Positions 1-6,278 of a DNA stretch of 14,678 bases are shown here, in pieces. Source of the stretch: JAAFIP01 sp043778205 (GTDB taxonomy: Bacteria > Pseudomonadota > Gammaproteobacteria > Burkholderiales > Burkholderiaceae_C); the NCBI GenBank assembly GCA_043778205.1, contig JAYWGO010000116.1, positions 1 through 14,678 on the forward strand. The letters run 5' to 3'. The notes below the pieces were generated by a model. It was not told the DNA's origin. It worked only from the letters and a program-made list of their open reading frames with translations, and searched no databases. How positions within the stretch are numbered: position 1 is the stretch's first letter; the number at the start of each line of letters is the position of its first letter. The position numbers and the translations under genes are program-made.

Positions 1-764
1 ACGCGGCTGTTCCATGCCCAGATGTTGAAGTCCAGCATGGTGTTGACCTTGGGGGTCATGCTGCCGGGGTCAACGTCGTAGCCTTGCAGTAAAAAGCAAA
101 AGTCGCGTTGTACTTCGTCGATCAGGGGATGTTTGCCCTTAGGGTGGGTAATCCACATGCCCATCATGCCCATAGCCATTTGCGTCATTTCATCTGCATG
201 CGGGTGGTACATAAACGTGCCGGGGCGGCGGGCTATAAATTCATAGACGAAGGTTTTGCCCACAGGAATTTGCTTTTGGTTAAGCCCACCTACGCCGTCC
301 ATGCCGTTAGGCAGGCGCTGGCCGTGCCAATGGATGGTGGTGTGCTCTGGAAGTTTGTTAGTGACGAACAGGCGTACGCGGTCACCCTCTACTACCTCAA
401 TAGTCGGGCCGGGCGACTGGCCGTTATAGCCCCACATATTGACTTTAAAGCCGGGTGACATTTCGCGCACTACCGGCTCTGCAACCAAGTGAAATTCTTT
501 CACGCCCTGGTTCATGCGCCAAGGCAGCGTCCAACCGTTTAAGGTGACCACGGGGTTGTAGGGCCGGCCAGTTTGCGGTACCAGCGGCGGTGCCGTGTCA
601 GGCTTGGCCATAAACACGGGCTCGGGCAAGGCGGCCATGGCTACCTTGCTCACACTGGCAGCGGCTACGGCAGTCATGGCTGCGCCATTGAAAAAGTTGC
701 GTCGGTTCATAAAGGTTTGGGTGCCCGATGGATTGTTTTGAGATGGATTGTTGTGGGTGGTCAT
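1..764 (-). CDS. Multicopper oxidase, Tat-exported (C-terminus beyond left edge)
   Basis: This is a periplasmic multicopper oxidase, probably oxidising Cu(I) in copper detoxification. About 254 N-terminal residues are visible; the rest lies left of the window. A twin-arginine signal is seen near residues 19-44 (NRRNFF, then an Ala-rich stretch ending AMA). The first cupredoxin domain follows, with both N-terminal copper motifs: IHWHGQRLPNGMDG and MYHPHADEMTQMAMGMMG. The second is Met-rich, as in copper-handling members such as CopA/PcoA. The start at 764 lies 3 bp after the TolC-family stop, with an AAGG about 13 nt upstream. A start at 710 (MNRRNFF) would still give the Tat signal but has a poorer ribosome site. 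The C-terminal type-1 copper motifs cannot be checked, so two- and three-domain forms are not distinguished. Family call is confident; the copper role follows from family and neighbours. Confidence 0.92.
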   Translation of the reverse strand, partial: MTTHNNPSQNNPSGTQTFMNRRNFFNGAAMTAVAAASVSKVAMAALPEPVFMAKPDTAPPLVPQTGRPYNPVVTLNGWTLPWRMNQGVKEFHLVAEPVVREMSPGFKVNMWGYNGQSPGPTIEVVEGDRVRLFVTNKLPEHTTIHWHGQRLPNGMDGVGGLNQKQIPVGKTFVYEFIARRPGTFMYHPHADEMTQMAMGMMGMWITHPKGKHPLIDEVQRDFCFLLQGYDVDPGSMTPKVNTMLDFNIWAWNSR

Positions 765-767
765 GGT

Positions 768-2186
768 TTAGTGCCCCGCCTTAGCTTCGCCGCCACCGCC
801 AGCGCTGGCTTTCATACCCGATAAGCCGCCTGCTGAAGTGCCTGTAAGGGTAGTTTGCAAGTCTGCATCTGCCAACCAAAAGTCGCGCTGCGCTTCAATC
901 GCGCTGTTGACTGCGGTAATGTTGGCGCGCATGTCGCCCAGCAAGTCGAACACACTGAGCAGCATGCCGTTGTAGCGCAAAAAAACCTCGTCACTGATAA
1001 ATTTTCGCAGTGGCACTACCTCATCACGGTAATGCACGGCCACGTCATAAGCGGTGCGGTAGCCGTGGTAGGCCTCGCGCGCCTCGCTGCGGGCATTGAT
1101 GGCGGTTTGGCGCACACGCGCAACGGACTGCATGTACACGCTCTGCGCGCGCGCATTGTTGGCATCGCCCCAGTCGAATATGGGAATCGGAAATTCTAGC
1201 TCCCAGCCTTTGCGGGTGGATTTGTCACCCGTGGCGTTGTCAAACGTGGTGCTGCGGGTGTAGCCAATGTCTAAAGCATTGACAAAGCCGCTGGCTTTGA
1301 CCAAGCCAAGCGAGTTGGCAACGTAGCCAGACTCGGCCACGGTAGAGCGCACATCCAGTCGATCGCGCAGTGCGCGTTCTTCAATGTTGTTAATTTCTTG
1401 TGGTGCTTTGGGTACGTCTGGCAGGCGGTCTAGCAGCTTGAATTGCATTTGCTGACCCCACAGGCCCATCAAGCGAATTAACTTCTCACGTTCACTGAAG
1501 GCTGCTTGTTGCGACCTGGACAGCTGTGTCACCGCATCGGCTAAAAATACCTGCTCGCGCGCTTGTTCGAGGCGGCTCCAGTTGCCTACGCGTGCCATGC
1601 GCCTGGCCAGCTCGCCGCCAGCCTCGGCTGCCAGCTTGACATCCTCCATGTAGACAGCAGTTTGCTGCGCAGCCACTGCATTGATCCAGGCTTTGCGGGT
1701 ATCTGCGGCCAGCTTGATGACTTCTTGCGCAGCTTGCAGCTTGGCCAGCTCATGCTGTTGGCCTTGCCATTGGGCACGCCATGGCATGGTGAGCAAACCC
1801 ACGATGTTAAATTTCAACATGCGCTCAATTTCTACGGCATCGCCCTCTATAAAACGACCGATCGAAAAGTGAGGGTTGGGCAGCGTGCCTGCCTGCACGC
1901 GGTCAGCATCGCTGATGCCTAGCGTAGCCATGGACGCGTGCAGGCCGGGGTTATTTAGCAGGGCGATACGCACCGCAGATTCAGCGGTGATGGGTTGGCC
2001 TAGCAGCTTGTCGACTGCCTCGCGCGTGCTTGCAGTGTGGGCCAGGGCGACTTGCGCCGTCACGCCGGCGGTCTTGCCTGAGGTGAGTGCATTCAGGTCT
2101 GAGGCGTTGCCATCGGGCGACACCGTAGCGCAGCCCGCTAAGGTCAAAGCGGCGGCTGCAAGAGTGAGTTTATACAAGGGTTTCAT
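768..2186 (-). CDS. TolC/CusC-family outer-membrane efflux lipoprotein
   Basis: A 472-residue outer-membrane channel of the TolC (OEP) family. The N-terminus is a lipoprotein signal with lipobox LAGC (Cys19). The body consists of long Ala/Gln/Arg-rich helices typical of the periplasmic barrel, with internal duplication expected of the family, and includes the segment FPIPIFDWGDANNARAQS typical of OEP proteins. Length matches CusC-type proteins. The stop is 3 bp before the multicopper oxidase start, and the gene begins 8 bp after the preceding stop, so it is part of a tight operon. No RND pump or membrane-fusion protein is in the window, so either they lie beyond the left edge or this channel partners with a distant pump. 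The last residues (AGGGGEAKAGH) form a Gly-rich tail ending in His. Metal specificity is inferred from context only. Confidence 0.92.
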   Translation of the reverse strand: MKPLYKLTLAAAALTLAGCATVSPDGNASDLNALTSGKTAGVTAQVALAHTASTREAVDKLLGQPITAESAVRIALLNNPGLHASMATLGISDADRVQAGTLPNPHFSIGRFIEGDAVEIERMLKFNIVGLLTMPWRAQWQGQQHELAKLQAAQEVIKLAADTRKAWINAVAAQQTAVYMEDVKLAAEAGGELARRMARVGNWSRLEQAREQVFLADAVTQLSRSQQAAFSEREKLIRLMGLWGQQMQFKLLDRLPDVPKAPQEINNIEERALRDRLDVRSTVAESGYVANSLGLVKASGFVNALDIGYTRSTTFDNATGDKSTRKGWELEFPIPIFDWGDANNARAQSVYMQSVARVRQTAINARSEAREAYHGYRTAYDVAVHYRDEVVPLRKFISDEVFLRYNGMLLSVFDLLGDMRANITAVNSAIEAQRDFWLADADLQTTLTGTSAGGLSGMKASAGGGGEAKAGH

Positions 2187-2194
2187 GCTGTAGC

Positions 2195-2593
2195 TTAGTG
2201 TTTGTGTGCAGGAGCGGCTACGGATTTAGTAGCGTCTGGCATGCTGGTTATAGCGCCAGAGGGCTGTGCTGTGGCAGGCTTGTCCATGCCATTTTTTAGG
2301 GCCTTGGCGCTTTCTTGTTCTTCCCATTTCAAAATGTCCACATGGCCGCGCAGAAACTTACCCACTGTGTCGTTGGCTTTGCGCCAGTTGTCGGTATCTT
2401 TTTCTACACCCAGTGAGGTTTCTTTGAATACCGAGCGGTAGCTGACTGCTGGCACGGTGGCTTTGGGGTTGGCTGCGTTGTCCGCCACCTGGGCGGACAC
2501 TGGCCGCGCCAGAAATGCACCTAACAATGCCATGCCCAGCATGGCCGTGTTGGCAACCAATAGGCGGTTTGGGGTAGAGCGAATATCGCGCAT
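2195..2593 (-). CDS. Small secreted protein of unknown family in the copper operon
   Basis: A predicted 132-residue exported protein. I use the start at 2593 (MRDIRSTPNR) because AAGGAAG sits 6 nt upstream. The longer reading from 2656 adds 21 residues with no ribosome site. The N-terminus is a Sec-type signal (hydrophobic stretch about residues 11-30, cleavage probably after VSA). The mature part has a compact polar core around SYRSVFKETSLGVEKDTDNW followed by KANDTVGKFLRGHVDILKWE, and a low-complexity Ala/Pro/Thr tail ending HKH. I do not recognise a named domain. Small proteins with a WRxANDTVG-like core beside TolC and oxidase genes occur, as far as I recall, in other Burkholderiales copper clusters, but I cannot verify this. 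A periplasmic accessory or metal-binding role is inference. Confidence 0.75.
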   Translation of the reverse strand: MRDIRSTPNRLLVANTAMLGMALLGAFLARPVSAQVADNAANPKATVPAVSYRSVFKETSLGVEKDTDNWRKANDTVGKFLRGHVDILKWEEQESAKALKNGMDKPATAQPSGAITSMPDATKSVAAPAHKH

Positions 2594-2706
2594 CGGGGCT
2601 TCCTTGGAATGTCGAACGGGGGAGGTGCGTAGCGCATAGCGCGCGCGCTGTGGCACCCTGAGAGCAGCTGCAAGCTAAATTGCAGACGTACTACGGGTGT
2701 GAAAGC

Positions 2707-3132
2707 TCAAAGGACGGGGGTTTTGGCGAGAAGGCGCGGATCGGCGCTATGCCACTGGGTGGCTTGCTGCGCTGGGGCAGAGCTTGCAGATTGCAGCACA
2801 TGGGCTGCGTGCACTGTGTCAGTCAAGGCACCTAGGTGGCAGGCCTGACAAGCGGTGCATTGGTTTTGCGCCGTGTCACTGTCATTGGCATCGGTTTGCG
2901 CCGTCGGGCTATGGCAAGGCAGGTTGGATGCCGTTTCAGTGTGATTTTGAGGGTAAAAAGAGACCTTAGTCCAATCAAATACTGCATGAGCGGTGGCTAA
3001 ATTTTCAATGCCTTGCAGGGTAGACGCGGTAGCCTTAGGTGCCTCGGGTAACATGCTGTAAGCCATGGCATCGCCTACCAGCCCACGCAGGGGCAGCAGG
3101 AACAACATTGCAATGACAAACCATTTACGCAT
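2707..3132 (-). CDS. Small secreted Cys/His protein, first gene of the copper operon
   Basis: A predicted 141-residue exported protein. Residues 1-24 form a signal peptide (basic MRK, hydrophobic core, DAMA). The mature region carries Cys73-His74 and a cluster Cys92, Cys95, Cys98, His99 (CTACQACH), then several His residues, and ends in SADPRLLAKTPVL. The C-x2-C-x2-CH arrangement suggests thiol/imidazole metal binding; it is not a haem motif because CxxCH requires exactly two residues before Cys-His and no cytochrome fold is evident, although C95-QA-C98-H99 formally matches CxxCH. The protein resembles DUF2946-like small proteins of copper clusters, from memory only. There is no Shine-Dalgarno before the start, and a promoter candidate ends 7 nt upstream, so the message may be leaderless. 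Confidence 0.7.
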   Translation of the reverse strand: MRKWFVIAMLFLLPLRGLVGDAMAYSMLPEAPKATASTLQGIENLATAHAVFDWTKVSFYPQNHTETASNLPCHSPTAQTDANDSDTAQNQCTACQACHLGALTDTVHAAHVLQSASSAPAQQATQWHSADPRLLAKTPVL

Positions 3133-3138
3133 GGTGTA

Positions 3139-3166
3139 ATGATACGCTAATGAAAGAAAAGTTCAA
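3139..3166 (-). promoter_or_regulatory. Candidate promoter for the copper operon
   Basis: On the minus strand, TTGAAC (3166-3161) and TATCAT (3144-3139) are separated by 16 bp, matching sigma-70 boxes at 4/6 and 5/6 positions. The expected transcription start falls at about 3131-3133, at the ATG of the Cys/His protein. The -35 overlaps one arm of a 9-bp inverted repeat, CAATGGCGG at 3164-3172 and CCGCCATTG at 3220-3228. No recognisable copper-regulator box was found. Confidence 0.45.
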
Positions 3167-3244
3167 TGGCGGTTGTAAAGCGCACACGCCACAAACCCCA
3201 GGTAAAAGTTGGGCTGCACCCGCCATTGTGTGGATTTCAACCAC

Positions 3245-4096
3245 TTACAGTTGCGCCAGCATGCTGGCCGCCATCAGCACCATGCCCACGTCTTCCACAA
3301 TAGTAACCGTGCTCATGGGCAGCTTAAAGACCGCGCCCAAACAGGCGCACTGAATTTGCGTTTTGTTCATTACTGCACGTACCACGCCGATCGCTGAAAA
3401 CCCCATCACGACGATGGTAGCCCAGTGGGTAAGCACCGGGTTAAAGTTAGACAGGTACGCCATGCCCAGCGCCAGCTCGACAAACGGGTACACCATGCCC
3501 CAGCCATGCCAGCGCGCGGCCAGCAGGTCGTAGTCTGCATAGGCGGTGGCAAAGGCGCGAATGTCCAGCAGCTTGAAAAAAGAAAATACCAAGAAGAAAC
3601 CGGCCATAAAGTAGCGCATGGTCTCGCCAGTGGTTACCGCAGACAAACCCATCACCAAGTGCATGACCAACCCCATCGGTTCAGCCATGGCACTGGCATG
3701 CAAGCCTATTTGCAGCAGCAGGCTGGCACCTAAGATAAAAGCGGCAATCAGCAGTAACGGGTAGTAGGTGCTAAGCCAGCTAGGGGCTGCAGGTTCTGCC
3801 TGCGCAGGCGAAGACATAGCGCCCTTATTTGCTATTAATGGTATAGCTGCTTGTGCAGCATTTCCTTGGGCCATAGCCTGATTAGGCTTCAAAATATACT
3901 TGCCAGCACCGGCCACTGCCGCTTGCAACTGCGCCAGACTTGCATGCGGCTGGGCTAGGATGACCTGCATGGGCGACAGCGTGACGGTGACCTCGTCTGC
4001 CAAGGGCTGTAGGGCCTTGGTGACTCGGCCCACACAGGCAGCGCAGTGCAGGCCTTCCAGGGGGTAAGTGAGCTTACCGGTGTAGGTGTCAGACAT
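3245..4096 (-). CDS. HMA domain fused to MauE/DoxX-like membrane domain
   Basis: A 283-residue fusion. Residues about 8-66 form a heavy-metal-associated domain with the motif GLHCAACVGRV (Cys18, Cys21), which in this family binds Cu(I) or divalent soft metals. Residues about 67-105 are an Ala/Gln/Pro-rich linker, largely encoded by a dispersed repeat. Several membrane helices follow and end with QIQCACLGAVFKLPMSTV, a Cys-x-Cys segment characteristic of MauE/DoxX-type redox-associated membrane proteins. The start at 4096 has AAGGA 8 nt upstream. The longer reading from 4156 overlaps the CDF gene and lacks support. It lies 34 bp after the CDF gene and is probably co-transcribed from the MerR-controlled promoter. 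A role in delivering metal or thiol redox at the inner membrane is inference; I know of no firm biochemical assignment for this fusion. Confidence 0.82.
   Translation of the reverse strand: MSDTYTGKLTYPLEGLHCAACVGRVTKALQPLADEVTVTLSPMQVILAQPHASLAQLQAAVAGAGKYILKPNQAMAQGNAAQAAIPLIANKGAMSSPAQAEPAAPSWLSTYYPLLLIAAFILGASLLLQIGLHASAMAEPMGLVMHLVMGLSAVTTGETMRYFMAGFFLVFSFFKLLDIRAFATAYADYDLLAARWHGWGMVYPFVELALGMAYLSNFNPVLTHWATIVVMGFSAIGVVRAVMNKTQIQCACLGAVFKLPMSTVTIVEDVGMVLMAASMLAQL
3826..3896 (-). repeat. Dispersed repeat, copy A (inside the HMA-MauE gene)
   Basis: Copy A of a repeat found three times here. In its sense orientation the core runs GGCCCAAGGAAATGCTGCAC then AAGCAGCTAT (core 3843-3880). A 5-bp hairpin GCTGC/GCAGC with a four-base loop lies at the centre. 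Flanks align with copies B and C over about 65-70 bp. It is read in frame as residues 67-91 of the fusion protein, without a stop. Confidence 0.8.
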
Positions 4097-4130
4097 GGTG
4101 GTTTCCTTGGGATCTCTAGGGGGTAGAAAA

Positions 4131-4775
4131 TTATCGGGCATGCGTGTGGTGCGCATCTGCTGTGCTTGTTTGCAGTTCCGCGCGCGCTTGGCGCAGCACG
4201 CTCGCCGCGCTGCTTAGCGCCAGTGCGCCCATGCACACTGCTACTGCCAAGTCGGGCCACGCACTGCCTGTACCTGCTACACCCAGCGCGGCCAACAGCA
4301 CGGCTACGTTGCCTACTGCGTCGTTGCGCGAGCACAGCCACACGCTGCGCATATTGGCATCGCCCTCGCGCCAGGCATACAGCATGACGGCGACACCCAC
4401 GTTAGCTGCCAGTGCCAGCAAACTGATGACGCCCATGGTGACAGCCTCGGGCGGTGTACCGGTGCGGGCGGCCCATAGCGCCTTGCCAATAACAAACAGG
4501 CCGAAGCCCAGCATGCATAAGCCCTTGGCAAAGGCTGCGCGCGCGCGCCATGCCAGCGCCATGGTCAGCACCGCCAGCGACACGCCGTAGTTGGCTGCAT
4601 CACCAAAAAAATCAATCGCATCGGCCAGCAACGACACCGAGCCTGCGCTAAACCCTGCAGACAGCTCTACTGCAAACATCAGCAAGTTGATTACCAGCGC
4701 TGTCCACAGCGCGCGGCGGTAGCGCGGGCTGGCATGCGCAGGTGCGCCATGGTCGTTTTGGCAATGGGCTGACAT
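4131..4775 (-). CDS. Short CDF-like cation transporter
   Basis: A 214-residue inner-membrane protein of the cation diffusion facilitator superfamily, likely a metal/proton antiporter. It has about six hydrophobic helices and lacks the usual cytoplasmic C-terminal domain. TM2 carries SLLADAIDFFGDAANY, giving Asp55 and Asp59 at the site-A positions (D45/D49 of YiiP). The TM5 segment WLCSRNDAVGN aligns with YiiP so that Cys148 replaces the usual His and Asp152 is kept. His residues occur near both termini (HCQNDHGAPAH; DAHHTHAR). The start is supported by GAGG 11 nt upstream. It is divergent from a CadR/PbrR-type regulator and is the first gene after the MerR-type promoter, which argues for efflux of Zn, Cd or Pb. 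Substrate is inferred from the regulator, not shown. Confidence 0.88.
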   Translation of the reverse strand: MSAHCQNDHGAPAHASPRYRRALWTALVINLLMFAVELSAGFSAGSVSLLADAIDFFGDAANYGVSLAVLTMALAWRARAAFAKGLCMLGFGLFVIGKALWAARTGTPPEAVTMGVISLLALAANVGVAVMLYAWREGDANMRSVWLCSRNDAVGNVAVLLAALGVAGTGSAWPDLAVAVCMGALALSSAASVLRQARAELQTSTADAHHTHAR

Positions 4776-4809
4776 CGTTAATTTCCCTCAAACTGGTTTC
4801 AATGGCATG

Positions 4810-4840
4810 ATTAGAAACCCTCTAGCCACTTTAAGGTCAA
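4810..4840 (-). promoter_or_regulatory. MerR-family promoter/operator for the CDF operon
   Basis: On the minus strand, TTGACC (4840-4835) and TCTAAT (4815-4810) are separated by 19 bp, the overlong spacer typical of MerR-activated promoters. The spacer holds an imperfect dyad (4817-4837, ACCTTAAAG-TGG-CTAGAGGGT) very close to the cadA/pbr-type operators I remember. The -35 box lies 4 bp from the MerR start codon, and that gene's AAGG ribosome site overlaps it, so regulator binding could also affect its own expression. Confidence 0.85.
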
Positions 4841-4843
4841 GCA

Positions 4844-5347
4844 ATGGCAGTACCAAAGCCCCAGACACAGCAAGGTTATCTGATCGGTCAAGCGGCCCAG
4901 CGCAGTGGCGTAACTGCAGCCAATATTAGGTTTTATGAAAAAGAAAATCTCATTCCCGCGCGCGGCACTGGTGGCAACGGCTACCGTTTGTACAACGATG
5001 AAGACCTTCACCAACTGCGTTTTATCCGCATGCTGCGCAGCTTGGACATGTCGCTGGCCGAGGTACGCAGCCTGCTGGGGCTGAACCTGCGTAACAAGGC
5101 TGATTGCCAGACCGCCCGCACTACCCTAGACGACCATATTGGCCATGTACGCCAGCGTTTGGCGGAGCTGGCCCAGCTGGAGCTGGACTTGCAGGCGCTG
5201 CGCAAGCGCTGTAACGGGGAAGGCGCAGCATGCCACTTGATTGAGGCCCTGCACCAACGTGCAAGCGAAGTGCCCGTAGACCAAGGGGATGCAAGCACCA
5301 CTGCGCCAGGCAAGCTCCACAAGCCTTTGGCACACAGACATGTGTAG
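4844..5347 (+). CDS. MerR-family metal regulator, CadR/PbrR type
   Basis: A 167-residue cytoplasmic regulator. Residues about 12-80 are the winged helix-turn-helix (YLIGQAAQRSGVTAANIRFYE; then GYRLYNDEDL). A dimerisation helix and a metal loop follow. Cys88, Cys123 and Cys130 correspond exactly, with an offset of 11, to the Cys77/Cys112/Cys119 ligands I know for CadR; the final pair has six residues between. CueR-type copper sensors have Ser rather than Cys at the first position and a different loop, so a divalent soft metal (Cd, Pb, Zn) is the likely signal. The C-terminus adds His residues (HKPLAHRHV), as in CadR-like proteins. It is divergent from the CDF/HMA-MauE operon, which it most likely activates by untwisting the 19-bp spacer. 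AAGG lies 7 nt before the start. Confidence 0.9.
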   Translation: MAVPKPQTQQGYLIGQAAQRSGVTAANIRFYEKENLIPARGTGGNGYRLYNDEDLHQLRFIRMLRSLDMSLAEVRSLLGLNLRNKADCQTARTTLDDHIGHVRQRLAELAQLELDLQALRKRCNGEGAACHLIEALHQRASEVPVDQGDASTTAPGKLHKPLAHRHV

Positions 5348-5381
5348 GCTGCAGGTTAGTACAGCGCGGTACATGGCAGCC
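5347..5381. terminator. Possible bidirectional stem between convergent genes
   Basis: GGCTGC (5347-5352) pairs with GCAGCC (5376-5381), with an inner GTAC/GTAC pairing (5359-5362, 5369-5372). It fills the 48-bp gap between the convergent regulator and DUF3299 genes. There is no clear T-run on either strand, so termination is only suggested. Confidence 0.3.
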
Positions 5382-5395
5382 GATTTAAAGTAGCC

Positions 5396-6010
5396 TTATT
5401 TGGCTGGCGTTGCCTCTGTAATGCGGTAGTACAAGCCGTAAGGGTCGTCGTTTAGCACCATAAAAGTACCTTCCACCACGACAGGGTCTAGCGTGTATTT
5501 AATGGGCGTTTTGGTGCGCACTTCCACCATGCTTTCTGGCCCGCCCGGCAGGCAAAAACTGCAGCTCATGGGCACGGAGGTGAGTAAAAAGTGGCGTTGC
5601 TTTTCGCCAGGCTCTAGGGGCATCATGAAGCCTTGTACTTTTTGAGTTTTGCGGTGCAATGCCATTTGCGCGACATCAAATATGGGCAGTATTTTGTTTT
5701 TATCGGTTTTGGTTTTAATCGAAGTTAGCATGCCCCAAGGCACTAAGTCGGCGCGCTCTTGCAGAGGCGCAAACGGGCTTAAAGAACTGTGCACGCCTGC
5801 GCCTTGGCCTGCGGGTATGCCCGCAGGTGTGGGAGTTGCCGCCGCGCTAGCCGCTGGCGTGGCAGCAGCCGGGGCAGGTGTTTTTGCCGGCATTGAGGCT
5901 GTCTTTTGGGGCGCTGCAGCTTTGGCCGGGGCACCCAAAGGTGAGCTTAGCTGAGCAGTAGCTGCTGTGGCCAGCAGCGCTGTGCAAACCAGTGCCAGTT
6001 TAGTGTTCAT
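5396..6010 (-). CDS. DUF3299-domain secreted protein
   Basis: A 204-residue exported protein. Residues 1-19 form a Sec signal (ATAATAQ at the end). Residues about 22-75 form an Ala/Pro/Thr-rich low-complexity linker. Residues about 85-200 form a DUF3299 domain with VQGFMMPLE, then SVPMSCSFCLPGGPE with Cys150 and Cys153, and a C-terminal strand ending VLNDDPYGLYYRI. The CxxC could bind metal or be redox active. The start overlaps the preceding small Cys-protein gene by 11 bp, so it is the last gene of the zur-headed operon. DUF3299 proteins accompany a similar ABC transporter in the zinc-starvation-induced PA4063-PA4066 operon of Pseudomonas aeruginosa, from memory. Biochemical function is not known to me; an envelope role under zinc limitation is inference. 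Confidence 0.85.
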   Translation of the reverse strand: MNTKLALVCTALLATAATAQLSSPLGAPAKAAAPQKTASMPAKTPAPAAATPAASAAATPTPAGIPAGQGAGVHSSLSPFAPLQERADLVPWGMLTSIKTKTDKNKILPIFDVAQMALHRKTQKVQGFMMPLEPGEKQRHFLLTSVPMSCSFCLPGGPESMVEVRTKTPIKYTLDPVVVEGTFMVLNDDPYGLYYRITEATPAK

Positions 6011-6275
6011 GCTTCATCCCGCAGTATTTGCCAATCGCCAAGCCTTTGCAGGCGGTTTGCAATTCTTTGTGGCATACATCTTCTTTCTTGCCTGTCTCCA
6101 GGCACTTGGCCGCCCCTTCATGCGCAGCCGCAATGGCGCGGTGGCGGGCTATGTCTTTTTTGGCATCGGCATCGGGCCCGGCGGCGGTTTGGGCCAAGGC
6201 GCTGAACGCTGTGCAGGCTAAAACAGCAGCTGTTAGTAACGACTTTAAAGCAGAAGTTGGGTGAAATACAGTCAT
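6000..6275 (-). CDS. Small secreted four-Cys, His-containing protein
   Basis: A 91-residue exported protein. Residues 1-29 form a signal peptide ending SALAQ. The mature domain of about 62 residues carries Cys58, Cys68, Cys76 and Cys85 plus His45, His52, His69, His89 and His91, with the tail GKYCGMKHEH. The spacing suggests two disulfides or a metal site in a small helical protein. The start at 6275 is 3 bp beyond the permease stop, with GAGGT upstream, and the end overlaps DUF3299. It sits where P. aeruginosa has the small periplasmic protein PA4063-like partner of this ABC system, although homology is not established. A periplasmic zinc-binding or chaperone role under Zur control is inference. 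Confidence 0.8.
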   Translation of the reverse strand: MTVFHPTSALKSLLTAAVLACTAFSALAQTAAGPDADAKKDIARHRAIAAAHEGAAKCLETGKKEDVCHKELQTACKGLAIGKYCGMKHEH

Positions 6276-6278
6276 ACA

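Noticed and set aside
2838..2872. Cytochrome c haem site CQACH in the small copper-operon protein
   Set aside because: CQACH formally matches CxxCH, but there is no cytochrome fold or distal Met ligand region, and the preceding Cys and copper context favour a metal-binding cluster.
5890..5955. Ala/Pro-rich stretch as a tandem repeat array
   Set aside because: It is a low-complexity linker of the DUF3299 protein with no regular period.
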